From assembly GCA_021827205.1 (NCBI GenBank), contig JAKAWV010000001.1, forward strand, positions 248,001-312,000: a DNA stretch of 64,000 bases, in the 5' to 3' direction. Position numbers and translations under genes: made by a program. Shown in pieces: positions 55,874-64,000 of the stretch. Origin of the DNA: Pseudomonadota bacterium (lineage in GTDB: Bacteria > Pseudomonadota > Gammaproteobacteria > Xanthomonadales > Rhodanobacteraceae). The notes under the pieces are model-generated. The model was not told the origin of the DNA, searched no databases, and saw nothing but the letters and a program-made list of their open reading frames with translations. Position 1 is the stretch's first letter; each line of letters opens with the position of its first letter.

Positions 55874-56048
55874 GGAAGAGCAGCGCTCCGTGGCCGAGAA
55901 CACGAGCGAGGAGGAACCCGCCCTGTTCGGTATCCTCACCCGGCCCGAGCCAAAGCTGGGCAAGGCCGAAGAGGTCGAGGTCAAGCGCGTGTGCCGCGAA
56001 CTGCTGGCCACGCTCAAGCGCGGGAAGCCGGTGCTGGACCGGCGCGCT
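55872..56048 (+). pseudogene. Fragment of type I restriction subunit HsdR (C-terminal region)
   Basis: About 58 residues in one frame: VEEQRSVAENTSEEEPALFG, then ILTRPEPKLGKAEEVEVKRV, then a CRELLATLKRGKPVLDRRAL stretch. This is the segment near the C-terminus of HsdR that in intact proteins reads '...LAlFDiLTRPePkLtkaEeaeVKrVArELLatLKr-LVLDWR'. Nothing before or after belongs to HsdR, and there is no start. The piece ends against the riboflavin synthase stop. It shows that a type I restriction locus, or a horizontally moved part of one, was once here. Confidence 0.65.
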
Positions 56049-56049
56049 C

Positions 56050-56649
56050 TCAGCCTGGGCGCGCGCCCAGCATGCGCTCGACGTAGCGCGCCAGCAGATC
56101 GACCTCCAGATTCACCGCGTCCCCCGCCGCGCGCTGGCCGAAGGTGGTCATGGCCACGGTGTGCGGAATCAGGTTGACGCCGAAGCTGGCGCCGTCCACC
56201 TCGTTGACGGTGAGGCTGACGCCGTCGATGCAGACCGAGCCCTTGCTGGCGATGTAGCGCGCCAGTTCCGCGGGCGCGGCAAAGCGCCAGCGCTGCGAGC
56301 GCGCGTCCTCGCGCACCTCCAGTACATGGCCGACGCCATCGATGTGGCCGGCCACCAGATGCCCGCCGAGTGCGTCGCCCACGCGTAGGGCCTTTTCCAG
56401 GTTCACAACGTCCCCGACGCGCAGCGCGCCCAGCGTGGTGCAGGCCAGTGTCTCGCGCGACACATCGGCCGCGAAGCGGTGCGCGCCCAGCTCGATCGCG
56501 GTCAGGCACGCGCCGCTGACGGCGATGCTGTCACCGCGCGCGACACCGGCCAGATCGAGCGCGCCGCAGTCGATATGCAGGCGCAGGTCGCCGCCGCGCG
56601 GTTCGCTGCGCGCGAGCGTGCCGATGGCCTGGATGATGCCGGTGAACAT
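56050..56649 (-). CDS. ribE: Riboflavin synthase alpha subunit
   Basis: 199 residues with two lumazine-binding repeats. It opens MFTGIIQAIGTL, the diagnostic start. Each repeat has the substrate block: SIAVSGACLTAI with DVSRETLACT in the first, and VCIDGVSLTVNEVDGASFGV with IPHTVAMTTFG in the second. It dismutates two 6,7-dimethyl-8-ribityllumazine molecules to riboflavin, as a trimer. The gene lies 10 bases after ribD on the same strand (named ribE here, ribC in E. coli). The usual next genes, ribBA, ribH and nusB, are not present; scraps of hsdR and a transposase follow instead. Confidence 0.97.
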   Translation of the reverse strand: MFTGIIQAIGTLARSEPRGGDLRLHIDCGALDLAGVARGDSIAVSGACLTAIELGAHRFAADVSRETLACTTLGALRVGDVVNLEKALRVGDALGGHLVAGHIDGVGHVLEVREDARSQRWRFAAPAELARYIASKGSVCIDGVSLTVNEVDGASFGVNLIPHTVAMTTFGQRAAGDAVNLEVDLLARYVERMLGARPG

Positions 56650-56659
56650 GCCAGTCTCC

Positions 56660-57937
56660 TCAGTGGGGGCGCAGCAGCAAGCGCATATCCTCGCCGAGCA
56701 TGCGCTGATCCAGCGTGCGCAGTTGCCAGCGCGCGGCCATGTCGGCGAGCGTGGGCAGATGCAGCAGCGGGCGCGCGCTGTCGCCCAGCAGCACCGGCGC
56801 GATGTACAGCAGCAGTTCGTCGACCAGACCGGCGTGCAGCAGCGCACCGGCCAGCGTGGCGCCGGCTTCCACCTGCACCTCATTGCAGCCGCGCGCGGCG
56901 AGCAGGGCCAGCGCGGCGTGCAAATCGAGTCTGCCGTCGCGCAGCGGCAGCGCCACGCATTCGACGCGCGCGTAAGCGGCATGCGCGGGCGTGGCGTCGG
57001 GCGCGTGCAGGATCAGCGTGGGCGCGGCGCCGTCCAGCAGATGCGCGCCGACGGGCAGGGCATCGAGCCGCGCGTCCAGCAGCACGCGCAGCGGCGGCAC
57101 GAAGGCCGTGGTCGGGCTCCCTTCTTCTTGCGGGGGAAGGGTCGGAGATGAGGGTTCAGTTGATTCGTAGTGCTGCGCAAGAGGCGCGCCCTCACCCCTG
57201 CTCCTCTCCCGGGGGGAGAGGGGATCGTGACGCCGATCATCCTTACCCGGAGGGAGGTGTTCGAGGTTCCCGCCATCCCCGTGCGATGAGCGGGGATCGA
57301 GGCGCACGGTCAGGTGCGGGTCGTCGGCGCGCGCGGTGCCGGCGCCGGTGAGGATGGCCGAGCTGCGCGCGCGCCAGCGCGCCACGTCGCTGCGCGCGGC
57401 TTCTCCGGTGATCCAGAACGAGCGCCCGTCGGCCAGCGCGGTGCGGCCATCCAGACTCATGGCCAGCTTCAGGCGCAACCACGGGCGGCCACGCTCGATG
57501 CGACTGAGGAAACCGCGATTCAACTCGCGCGCGGCGTCCTGCATCAGGCCCACGTCGACCGCGATGCCGGCGCCACGCAGGCGCGCGATGCCGGCGCCGG
57601 CGACCCGCGGAAACGGATCGCCGCACGCGACCACCACGCGCGCCACGCCGGCGGCGATGAGCGCATCGGCGCAGGGCGGCGTGCGTCCGTGGTGCGCGCA
57701 AGGCTCCAGCGTGACGTAGGCGGTCGCGTTGCGTGCCTGTGCGCCGGCCGCGCGCAGCGCATATATCTCGGCGTGCGGTTCGCCGGCGCGCGCATGCCAG
57801 CCGCCGCCAACAATATTGTCGCCGTGCGCGATCACGCAGCCGACGCGCGGATTGGGCTGCGTGGTGTATGCACCGCGCGCGGCCAGCCGCAGCGCTTGCG
57901 CCATGTGCGCGTGATCGCTGGCACTGAAGGTGCTCAT
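56660..57937 (-). CDS. ribD: Bifunctional deaminase/reductase RibD, with in-frame repeat insertion
   Basis: 425 residues against about 370 normally. The deaminase domain has GEPHAEIYAL (His/Glu zinc site) and TLEPCAHHGRTPPCADALI (CxxC-type site). The reductase domain starts RPWLRLKLAMSLDGRTAL, with AILTGAGTARADDPHLTVR, and ends near VQVEAGATLAGALL. Residues about 215-275 between LTVRLDPR and PPLRVLLDAR do not belong. They are encoded by a CCCTCACCCC...GGGGAGAGGGG-type interspersed element read in frame (SPRERSRGEGAPL is its tell-tale). Enzyme activity with this surface insertion is plausible but untested. It starts four bases inside the GNAT gene's end (ATGA). Confidence 0.93.
   Translation of the reverse strand: MSTFSASDHAHMAQALRLAARGAYTTQPNPRVGCVIAHGDNIVGGGWHARAGEPHAEIYALRAAGAQARNATAYVTLEPCAHHGRTPPCADALIAAGVARVVVACGDPFPRVAGAGIARLRGAGIAVDVGLMQDAARELNRGFLSRIERGRPWLRLKLAMSLDGRTALADGRSFWITGEAARSDVARWRARSSAILTGAGTARADDPHLTVRLDPRSSHGDGGNLEHLPPGKDDRRHDPLSPRERSRGEGAPLAQHYESTEPSSPTLPPQEEGSPTTAFVPPLRVLLDARLDALPVGAHLLDGAAPTLILHAPDATPAHAAYARVECVALPLRDGRLDLHAALALLAARGCNEVQVEAGATLAGALLHAGLVDELLLYIAPVLLGDSARPLLHLPTLADMAARWQLRTLDQRMLGEDMRLLLRPH
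57118..57223. repeat. CCCTCACCCC/GGGGAGAGGGG interspersed element inside ribD
   Basis: The core CCTGCTCCTCTCCCGGGGGG continues into AGAGGGG at 57217-57223 and starts with CCCTCACC at 57190. The left part (GGGGGAAGGGTCGGAGATGA near 57132) is its partial complement. Elements with this wording are widespread in high-GC proteobacterial genomes (recalled). Reading it on the - strand keeps the ribD frame open and adds about 60 residues. Confidence 0.65.
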
Positions 57938-58431
57938 GCGCGCGGTTCGGCGGTGCCGGTGTCGATGCGCATGACCACGGCGCGCCACGCCCCGCGCGTG
58001 TAATCGCCGCAGGTATGCCAGCCGCGCGCCGCGTAGTAGCCCGCCAAATCGGCCGCGCAATACAGATACAAGTGCGCCACCCCGAGCGCGCGCGCTTCCT
58101 CCACGCCGCGCCAAATCAGCGCGCTGCCGATGCCTTGCCCGCGTTGCTCGTCGCGTACCACCAGGCCGGCCAGCCATGGCGCCCAGGGGCGCGTGTCCTC
58201 GGGGCTGTTGTCGAGCAGGCTGACGCCGCCCAGCCACGACAACGCCTCGTGGTGCGCGATCAGCGTGGTCGGCAGCGCGCGGTGCCGCTGATGCGTGCGC
58301 AGTCGCGCCAATGCGGTGTTCGTATCCAATCCCGCGATCAGCGGCGCGAACGCTGCGGCTTGCGCCGCCGCCAGTGTCGGCAGCCATTGCGGTACGTCGC
58401 AGGCATAGTCGATGGTGAAGGCCCTGCGCAC
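57934..58431 (-). CDS. GNAT-family acetyltransferase
   Basis: 165 residues starting at GTG 58431, six bases after the nrdR stop. The acetyl-CoA loop VVRDEQRGQGIGSALIWRGV (R/QxxGxG/A) and YLYCAADLAGYYAARGWHTC at the C-terminal side are standard GNAT features. It should transfer an acetyl group to an unknown amine. It is nested between nrdR and ribD with 4-base coupling to ribD, which suggests co-expression rather than a role in riboflavin synthesis. No closer family is evident. Confidence 0.9.
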   Translation of the reverse strand: MRRAFTIDYACDVPQWLPTLAAAQAAAFAPLIAGLDTNTALARLRTHQRHRALPTTLIAHHEALSWLGGVSLLDNSPEDTRPWAPWLAGLVVRDEQRGQGIGSALIWRGVEEARALGVAHLYLYCAADLAGYYAARGWHTCGDYTRGAWRAVVMRIDTGTAEPRA

Positions 58432-58437
58432 GGCCGC

Positions 58438-58968
58438 TCAGCGCTTGCCGGGTTTGTCGGGCTTGCCCGCGGCGGCGGGTTGCAGCAACGGCAGTTGCAG
58501 ACCCTCGAGCGCGGGCAGGTCGCGTTCGAGGCGCTCGATTTCCTCGCGGAACGCCTGCACGTCCTCGAAGCGTCGATACACCGAAGCGAAACGCACGTAA
58601 GCGACCTGATCGAGTTTTTTCAGCTCAAGCATGACCAGTTCGCCCACTTGCAGCGAGGGCACTTCGCGCTCGCCGCCCACGCGCAATCCGTGCAGCACGG
58701 CGCGCACTGCGGCGTCGATGGCCTCGGGACCGACCGCGCGTTTCTGCAGCGCGCGCTCGAAGCTGACGCGCAGCTTGCGTTCGTCGAACGGCTCGCGCCG
58801 GCCATCGCTCTTGATCACCGCCGGAAGACGAATTTCTGCGGTCTCGAAGGTGTTGAAGCGCTCGCCGCAGGCCGGGCACTCGCGCCGGCGGCGGATGCTG
58901 CTGCCGTCCTCGGAAACGCGCGAATCGATCACGCGGGTATCGTCGTGCTGGCAGAAGGGGCAGTGCAT
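58438..58968 (-). CDS. nrdR: Transcriptional repressor NrdR
   Basis: 176 residues, slightly longer than usual (about 150-170). The zinc ribbon is [17 protein letters not shown] with the second pair in [17 protein letters not shown]. The ATP-cone domain follows at about 48-140 ([33 protein letters not shown]). It represses ribonucleotide reductase genes when bound to dATP/ATP. The C-terminal extension after [10 protein letters not shown] is proline/lysine rich. It is in the classic glyA-nrdR-ribD neighbourhood. A GGGACTC-type inverted repeat lies directly upstream of the ATG, so the gene may have its own start region. Confidence 0.96.
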   Translation of the reverse strand: MHCPFCQHDDTRVIDSRVSEDGSSIRRRRECPACGERFNTFETAEIRLPAVIKSDGRREPFDERKLRVSFERALQKRAVGPEAIDAAVRAVLHGLRVGGEREVPSLQVGELVMLELKKLDQVAYVRFASVYRRFEDVQAFREEIERLERDLPALEGLQLPLLQPAAAGKPDKPGKR

Positions 58969-58976
58969 CAGTTGAG

Positions 58977-59141
58977 CCGGGACTCGGGACTCGGGACTCG
59001 GGACTCGGAAAAAGCCTGCGGCGTGCACGGATCTTCCTGTGCGAGCGGTGCGGGAAACCGGTCGGCGCGCAATAGCCAAGACGGCCCCGGTGCGGGGCTC
59101 TGCCGAGTCCCGAGTCCCGAGTCCCGAGTTCCGAGCCCCGG
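58977..59141. repeat. GGGACTC tandem inverted repeat between nrdR and glyA
   Basis: The left arm is four GGGACTC units plus edges (58977-59008). The right arm (59103-59141) is their complement (CCGAGTCCCGAGTCCC...). The two could fold into a ~30-base-pair stem with a ~95-base loop. The same units occur inside hrpA and at about 22828. It sits in the 180-base gap between the glyA stop and nrdR start, where it may act as a processing or terminator hairpin. Confidence 0.75.
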
Positions 59142-59148
59142 CTTCATC

Positions 59149-60417
59149 TCAGCCATACACCGGAAACGCGCGGCACTGTTCGGTGACCTTGCCGCGCACG
59201 TTGGCGATGACGGTTTCATCGGCGGGGGCGTCGAGCACGTCGCAGATCCAGCCGGCCAGCGCGGTGCAATCGGCCTCGGTGTAGCCGCGCGTGGTCACCG
59301 CGGGGGTGCCGATGCGCAGCCCCGAAGTGACGAACGGCGAGCGCGGATCGTTGGGCACGGCGTTCTTGTTGACGGTGATGTGCGCCTTGCCCAGCGCTGC
59401 CTCGGCGTCCTTGCCGGTGACCTCGCGCCCGATCATGTCGACCAGCATCAGGTGATTGTCGGTGCCGCCGGAGACGATCCTGCAGCCGCGCGCGCTGAAC
59501 GCGGCGGCCATGGCGCGCGCGTTGCTCACGACTTGCGCCTGATAGGTCTTGAACGCCGGTTCCAGCGCTTCCTTGAAGGCCACCGCCTTGGCCGCGATGA
59601 CGTGCATCAGCGGGCCGCCTTGGGTGCCGGGGAAGATCATCGATTGCAGTTTCTTTTGCAGATCCTCGCTGGCGCCACCGCTTGCATCACGGCTGGCCAG
59701 GATGATGCCGCCGCGCGGGCCGCGCAGGGTCTTGTGCGTGGTGCTGGTGACCACGTGGGCGTGCGGCAACGGGCTGGGATACACGCCCGCGGCGACCAGG
59801 CCGGCGACGTGCGCCATGTCCACGAACAGATACGCGCCGACGCCCTCGGCGATCGCGCGCAGACGCGCCCAGTCGAGCACGCGCGAATAGGCGCTGAAGC
59901 CCGCCACCAGCATTTTCGGCTGGTGTTCCCGCGCCAGGCGTTCGATGTCGGCGTAATCAACCAGCCCGTTGGCGTCCACGCCGTATTGCACGGCGTGGAA
60001 AATCTTGCCGGAGAGGTTGACCTTGGCGCCGTGGGTCAGATGACCGCCGTGCGCCAGGCTCATGCCCAGGATGGTGTCGCCCGGTTGCAGCAGCGCGAAG
60101 TACACCGCGGCATTGGCCTGCGAGCCCGAATGCGGCTGCACGTTGGCGTAGTCGCAGTCGAACAGCGCCTTGACGCGTTCGATGGCCAGGCGCTCGGCGA
60201 TGTCCACGTACTCGCAGCCGCCGTAGTAGCGCTTGCCCGGATAGCCCTCGGCGTACTTGTTGGTGAGCACGCTGCCCTGCGCTTCGAGCACGCGCGGGCT
60301 GGCGTAGTTCTCGGAAGCGATCAGCTCGACGTGGTCTTCCTGACGTTGCCGCTCGCTGGCGATGGCACGCGCCAGCTCGTCGTCGTAGCCGGCAATTTGC
60401 AGGGTGCTGGGGAACAT
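59149..60417 (-). CDS. glyA: Serine hydroxymethyltransferase
   Basis: 422 residues. The start of the fold shows [20 protein letters not shown], then [20 protein letters not shown]. The PLP lysine is in [14 protein letters not shown], with [20 protein letters not shown] just before. It interconverts serine and glycine with tetrahydrofolate and feeds one-carbon units, including to SAM and purine synthesis. It heads the glyA-nrdR-GNAT-ribD-ribE strand. The upstream 399-base gap holds an interspersed element and no gene. The gene is complete and unremarkable. Confidence 0.98.
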   Translation of the reverse strand: MFPSTLQIAGYDDELARAIASERQRQEDHVELIASENYASPRVLEAQGSVLTNKYAEGYPGKRYYGGCEYVDIAERLAIERVKALFDCDYANVQPHSGSQANAAVYFALLQPGDTILGMSLAHGGHLTHGAKVNLSGKIFHAVQYGVDANGLVDYADIERLAREHQPKMLVAGFSAYSRVLDWARLRAIAEGVGAYLFVDMAHVAGLVAAGVYPSPLPHAHVVTSTTHKTLRGPRGGIILASRDASGGASEDLQKKLQSMIFPGTQGGPLMHVIAAKAVAFKEALEPAFKTYQAQVVSNARAMAAAFSARGCRIVSGGTDNHLMLVDMIGREVTGKDAEAALGKAHITVNKNAVPNDPRSPFVTSGLRIGTPAVTTRGYTEADCTALAGWICDVLDAPADETVIANVRGKVTEQCRAFPVYG

Positions 60418-60589
60418 GGGAAACCTCGGGCGAGGCGCGGCGCAGCCGTCGCGCGGATGCGAAAGTCTAATGGAGGCACGGGTTTGCGCCTAGCAGTGCT
60501 GGCGCCGCGCGGCGCGCTCGGGGATAATCGCGCGTCGCCAACGCGGCGCGGCTTGCTCTGTCTCATTCATGCGCGGCGTCTTCGCATCG

Positions 60590-60737
60590 TCGTCATGCCC
60601 GCGCAGAGCCTGCCCCCAGCGAAGGCGGGGGCGGGCATCCAGCATCTGGCTCTGCGCTGGATTACCCGCTGCGCTGTTGTGAAGCGATGACCAGCTTCGC
60701 TGTTGTGAAGCGATTCCCGCTTGCGCGGGAATGACGA
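60590..60737. repeat. CGTCAT...ATGACG interspersed element with 17-bp direct repeats (in the glyA-ettA gap)
   Basis: The element opens TCGTCATGCCCGCGCAGAGC and closes CTTGCGCGGGAATGACGA, complementary ends of the family seen at 21871 and 22707. Inside, CGCTGTTGTGAAGCGAT is duplicated at 60672 and 60698. The rest of the gap (60418-60816) between the divergent glyA and ettA genes shows nothing else that I recognise. Confidence 0.7.
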
Positions 60738-60816
60738 GGCGGGAGTATTCGAGGTGCCTGGCGGAACAGCGCCGCGCGCCCGCGCGCCGGGCGTCGTGCA
60801 ACCTTCGGAGTCATCC

Positions 60817-62478
60817 ATGCAATACATCTACACCATGATCGGCGTGAGCAAGATCGTTCCGCCGAAGCGCGAGATCATCAAGGACATCTCGCTGAGCTTT
60901 TTCCCCGGCGCCAAGATCGGTCTGCTCGGCGTGAACGGCTCGGGCAAATCGACGGTGCTGCGCATCATGGCCGGCGTCGATACCGAGTTCAACGGCGAGG
61001 CGCGGCCGCAGCCCGGTATCAAGATCGGCTATCTGGCGCAGGAACCGCAGCTCGACGCCAACAAGACCGTGCGCGAATCGGTCGAGGAAGGCGTCAACGA
61101 GATCCTCGACGCGCAGCAACAGCTCGAAGCGGTGTACGCCGCCTATGGCGAAGACGGCGCGGATTTCGACAAGCTTGCCGCCGAGCAGGCGCGGCTGGAG
61201 GGCATCCTCGCCGCCGGCGACGCGCACACGCTGGAGCGTCAACTCGAAATCGCCGCCGACGCGCTGCGCCTGCCGGCCTGGGACGCGAAGATCAGCGCGC
61301 TGTCCGGCGGCGAGAAGCGCCGCGTGGCGCTGTGCCGCCTGTTGCTGAGCAAGCCCGACATGCTGCTGCTGGACGAGCCCACCAATCACCTCGATGCCGA
61401 ATCGGTGGAGTGGCTGGAGCATTTTCTGCAGCAGTTCCCCGGCACCGTGGTCGCGGTCACGCATGACCGCTACTTCCTGGACAACGCCGCCGAGTGGATT
61501 CTGGAGCTGGACCGCGGCCGCGGCATTCCGTGGAAGGGCAATTACACCTCGTGGCTGGAGCAGAAGGACCAGCGCCTGAAGCAGGAAGAGGCTGGAGAAA
61601 GCGCTCGGCGCAAGGCCATCGAACGCGAGCTGGAGTGGGTGCGCCAGGCCGGCAGGGGGCGCCAGTCCAAGGGCAAGGCGCGCCTCAACCGCTTCGAGGA
61701 GCTGAACTCGGTCGAGTACCAGAAGCGCAACGAAACCAATGAGATCTACATTCCGCCGGGCGAGCGTCTGGGCAGCTTGGTGATCGAGTTCAACAAGCTC
61801 GGCAAGAGCTTCGCCGGCAATCTGCTGATCGACGATTTCAGCGCCAAGATTCCGCCCGGCGCGATCGTCGGCGTGATCGGTCCCAACGGCGCCGGCAAGT
61901 CCACGCTGATGAAGATGATCATGGGCCAGGAGCAGCCGGATGCCGGCGAGCTGATCATCGGCCCGACGGTGAAGCTGGCCTTCGTCGATCAGTCGCGCGA
62001 CGCGCTCGATGGCAGCAAGAGCGCGTGGCAGGAGATTTCCGGCGGTGCCGACATGATCACCGTGGGCAAGTACGAGACACCCTCGCGTGCATACCTGGGG
62101 CGCTTCAACTTCAAGGGCGCGGATCAGCAGAAGCTGGTCGGACAGCTTTCGGGCGGCGAGCGCGGACGCCTGCATCTGGCCAAGACGCTGATGAGCGGAG
62201 GCAACGTGCTGGTGCTGGACGAGCCCTCCAATGATCTCGACGTGGAAACCCTGCGCGCGCTGGAAGAGGCGCTGCTGGAGTTCCCCGGCAGCGCCATCGT
62301 GGTCTCGCACGATCGCTGGTTTCTCGACCGCATCGCCACGCATATACTTGCCTTCGAAGGCGATTCGCACCTCGAATTCTTCGCCGGCAATTATCAGGAA
62401 TACGAGGCTGACAAGAAGCGCCGCCTCGGCGATGAAGCCGCGCAACCACACCGTGTGCGCTTCAAGAAAATCGCCTGA
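60817..62478 (+). CDS. ettA: Energy-dependent translational throttle protein EttA
   Basis: 553 residues, matching the EttA length of about 555. Two ABC-F ATPase domains: GVNGSGKSTVLR and LSGGEKRRVALC with LLLDEPTNHLD in the first, and GPNGAGKSTLMK and LSGGERGRLHLA with LVLDEPSNDLD in the second. The inter-domain linker (about 250-330, many Lys/Arg/Glu) is the P-site tRNA interaction motif. It binds the ribosomal E site and gates the first translation steps according to ATP level. The start is the ATG at 60817 (MQYIYTMIGVSKIVPPKREI), the family's exact beginning. Upstream extension through the repeat is rejected. Confidence 0.97.
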   Translation: MQYIYTMIGVSKIVPPKREIIKDISLSFFPGAKIGLLGVNGSGKSTVLRIMAGVDTEFNGEARPQPGIKIGYLAQEPQLDANKTVRESVEEGVNEILDAQQQLEAVYAAYGEDGADFDKLAAEQARLEGILAAGDAHTLERQLEIAADALRLPAWDAKISALSGGEKRRVALCRLLLSKPDMLLLDEPTNHLDAESVEWLEHFLQQFPGTVVAVTHDRYFLDNAAEWILELDRGRGIPWKGNYTSWLEQKDQRLKQEEAGESARRKAIERELEWVRQAGRGRQSKGKARLNRFEELNSVEYQKRNETNEIYIPPGERLGSLVIEFNKLGKSFAGNLLIDDFSAKIPPGAIVGVIGPNGAGKSTLMKMIMGQEQPDAGELIIGPTVKLAFVDQSRDALDGSKSAWQEISGGADMITVGKYETPSRAYLGRFNFKGADQQKLVGQLSGGERGRLHLAKTLMSGGNVLVLDEPSNDLDVETLRALEEALLEFPGSAIVVSHDRWFLDRIATHILAFEGDSHLEFFAGNYQEYEADKKRRLGDEAAQPHRVRFKKIA

Positions 62479-62571
62479 GCATTGGTGCGGAGGCGCGTGT
62501 CGGACGGGATGTTGGTCTGACTCTGACCGCGCGCACGGGATGGCCGCGCTTTACGGCTATGCTGCCGCGCA

Positions 62572-63522
62572 ATGATCGGTATCAGTCCCCGTCAGCTCGA
62601 AGTGTTTGTCGCCGTCGCCGCGCTGGGCAGCGTGCGCGCCGCGGCCGAGCAATTGCACCTCACCCAGCCCGCGGCCAGCATGGCGCTGGCCGGGCTGGAG
62701 CGGCGCATCGGCGTGGTGCTGTTTGATCGCGCGCGCCAGCGTTTGCACTTGAACGCGCGCGGTCGCGCCATGCTGCCGCAGGCGCGCGAGGTGCTGGTGC
62801 GCATGCAGGCGCTGGAACGCAACGCCGCCGCCAGCCCCGACGAACTGCTGGGCGAGTTGCGCATCGGCGCCAGCAACACGGTGGGCAGCTATCGCGTCGG
62901 CGAATTGCTGGGCGGCTTCATCGCGCTGCACCCGCAGGCCTCGGTGCAACTGCTGGTGGACAACACGCAAACGGTGCTGGAGCGCGTGCTGGATTATTCG
63001 CTCGATATCGGTTGCGTCGAGGGTCCGGTCGCGCGCAGCGGGCTGGAAGCGTTGCCATGGCGCGAGGATGCGTTGTGCGTGTGCGCGCGACCCAATCACC
63101 CCCTGGCGCAGCGCAAGCGCCTGGCGCCCAAGGATTTCTCCGGCGCGCGCTGGATTCTGCGCGAGCACGGCTCGGCCACGCGTGCGCTGGTCGAGCGCGA
63201 GCTGTCGCGCCTGCCTGTCGGCGTCACCGTGCTGGAACTGGGCAACAGCGAGGCGATCAAGCAGGCGGTGCTGGCCGGACTCGGCGTGGCCTGCCTGCCG
63301 CGCGTGGCGGTGCGTGCCGAGCTGGCGGCGGGTGAGCTGATCATCCTGTCGACACCGTTTCTGGACTTGAGACGCGAACTGTCGCTGGTGCTGGCGCGCG
63401 GGCGCTATCGCGGCGCGCTGCTGCAGGCCCTGCTGGATACCGCGCAGGCGGCGCCGCTGAACTCGGCCGCGACCACGACGGCGCGCGCGCGCGGCTCGCG
63501 TCGCGCCACCGCGCGCAAATAG
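62572..63522 (+). CDS. LysR-family transcriptional regulator (CbbR/CysB-like arrangement)
   Basis: 316 residues. The N-terminal winged helix-turn-helix covers about 5-62 (QLEVFVAVAALGSVRAAAEQ, LTQPAASMALAGLERR). The effector domain starts GELRIGASNTVGSYRVGELL at about 95 and has the usual two Rossmann halves, with LGNSEAIKQAVLAGLGVACL near 225. A short Ala/Arg-rich tail follows. The target is not evident: LysR genes often regulate divergent neighbours, but the gene upstream (ettA) is on the same strand. Its start (MIGISPRQLEVF) lies 93 bases after ettA. Confidence 0.92.
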   Translation: MIGISPRQLEVFVAVAALGSVRAAAEQLHLTQPAASMALAGLERRIGVVLFDRARQRLHLNARGRAMLPQAREVLVRMQALERNAAASPDELLGELRIGASNTVGSYRVGELLGGFIALHPQASVQLLVDNTQTVLERVLDYSLDIGCVEGPVARSGLEALPWREDALCVCARPNHPLAQRKRLAPKDFSGARWILREHGSATRALVERELSRLPVGVTVLELGNSEAIKQAVLAGLGVACLPRVAVRAELAAGELIILSTPFLDLRRELSLVLARGRYRGALLQALLDTAQAAPLNSAATTTARARGSRRATARK

Positions 63523-63576
63523 AAACGAAGGATCTCGCAAGCAGGGCGCAGGCCGCCGCGTAAATGGCTTTGGTTA

Positions 63577-63610
63577 CTTTCCCCGAACGGAAAGGAACAA
63601 GGCAACCTTG
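63577..63610. terminator. Hairpins in the convergent gap between the LysR and PTS enzyme I genes
   Basis: CTTTCC (63577-63582) and GGAAAG (63589-63594) form a 6-base stem with loop CCGAAC. CAAGG-CAA-CCTTG follows at 63598-63610. Their place between two converging 3' ends suits a bidirectional terminator. The surrounding words (GGCTTTGGTTACTTT...GCCCGGCGG) also resemble a repeat common in related genomes. Confidence 0.4.
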
Positions 63611-63695
63611 CCCGGCGGCTGATCATGGATGAGTGAGCGCAGCGAAGCCACAGGGCGAGTGTTCGTTGATGCGCGCGATCAAGCGGCGCGTGCAC

Positions 63696-64000
63696 TCAGC
63701 GATTGCCGAGCGTGCACAGCAGCGCTTCCATCTCGCCGCGCGATCCGGCGCGCAGCAGGCGCGGCACCAGCGCGCGCAGTTGCGCGCAGTGCGTGGCCTC
63801 GATCGCGGCGCGCGCCTGCGCCAGCCGTGTTGGCGCCATCGATAGCTCGCGGATACCCAGTGCCAGCAGCAACGGCACCGCCATGGGGTCGCCGGCGATC
63901 TCGCCGCACACACTGAGCGGTTTGTTGGCGCGGCGCGCGGCGATGGCGATACCGGCGATCAGGCGCAGCAACGCCGGGTGACGCGGATCGTAAAGCGCAG
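63696..64000 (-). CDS. C-terminal end of a PEP-protein phosphotransferase (PTS enzyme I or PtsP), cut by window
   Basis: About 100 residues are visible, and the rest lies beyond 64000. LYDPRHPALLRLIAGIAIAA and SVCGEIAGDPMAVPLLLALG, then IRELSMAP, are the PEP-binding domain end of enzyme I proteins (the 'CGExAgd' block near the active-site Cys). These enzymes take phosphate from PEP and pass it to HPr-type carriers. Whether this is PtsI or the nitrogen-type PtsP (with a GAF domain) depends on the unseen N-terminus. It converges on the LysR gene with 173 bases between stops. Confidence 0.88.
   Translation of the reverse strand, partial: ALYDPRHPALLRLIAGIAIAARRANKPLSVCGEIAGDPMAVPLLLALGIRELSMAPTRLAQARAAIEATHCAQLRALVPRLLRAGSRGEMEALLCTLGNR

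Overview
The window is a GC-rich gammaproteobacterial chromosome segment. The housekeeping content (metK, dusB, hrpA, relA, mrcB, glyA-nrdR-ribD-ribE, ettA), Oar-like TonB receptor biology and the type of interspersed repeats (tandem GGGACTC units, CGTCAT...ATGACG elements, CCCTCACCCC...GGGGAGAGGGG elements) point to Xanthomonadales/Lysobacterales, perhaps Rhodanobacteraceae. That assignment is inference. No rRNA or tRNA gene and no CRISPR array was found.

Region 1 (1-8300) is an accessory defence-type island with lower GC. It holds the 3' end of a gene cut by the window, a HEPN-DUF499 ATPase, a decayed UvrD-helicase tail, a helicase with a DDAH box fused to a PD-(D/E)XK-like nuclease, IS21-like terminal repeats without a transposase, and a phospholipase-D-type protein. 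The combination recalls parts of BREX and DISARM. No methyltransferase or PglZ is visible here, so it is either the tail of a larger system to the left or an unusual variant.

Region 2 (8300-18800) is core: acyltransferase, copZ-copA behind a MerR-type promoter, metK, dusB, a macrodomain protein, an rRNA methyltransferase, mscL, a TSUP exporter with a DUF1634 partner, and an FAH-fold hydrolase. Region 3 (18900-27430) is one signalling and export locus: an ABC-2 exporter, a DesK/DesR-like two-component system, then a MacA-like adaptor with an ATPase and two FtsX-type permeases. Region 4 (27400-44850) holds an exported unknown, a GST, a GH17-GT2 glucan synthase (NdvB-like), Dps, HrpA, a small exported protein, RelA, a membrane-anchored repeat protein, an epimerase, PBP1B and a TPR lipoprotein overlapping its 3' end (LpoP-like).

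Region 5 (44850-55740) is a carbohydrate-utilisation locus on the + strand: LacI regulator with a candidate operator, TonB receptor, flavin-dependent halogenase-family protein, GH144-like glucanase, and a CUT1-type binding protein with two permeases but no ATPase. Region 6 (55790-60420) is the glyA-nrdR-GNAT-ribD-ribE cluster on the - strand. Its expected continuation is replaced by scraps of an IS110-type transposase and of a type I restriction subunit. Region 7 holds ettA, a LysR regulator and the end of a PTS enzyme I-type gene.

A recurring theme is interspersed repeats sitting in frame inside conserved genes (the DesK-like kinase tail, hrpA, ribD), and scars of defence and mobile genes at both ends. 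All calls are from reading the sequence; no database search was run.
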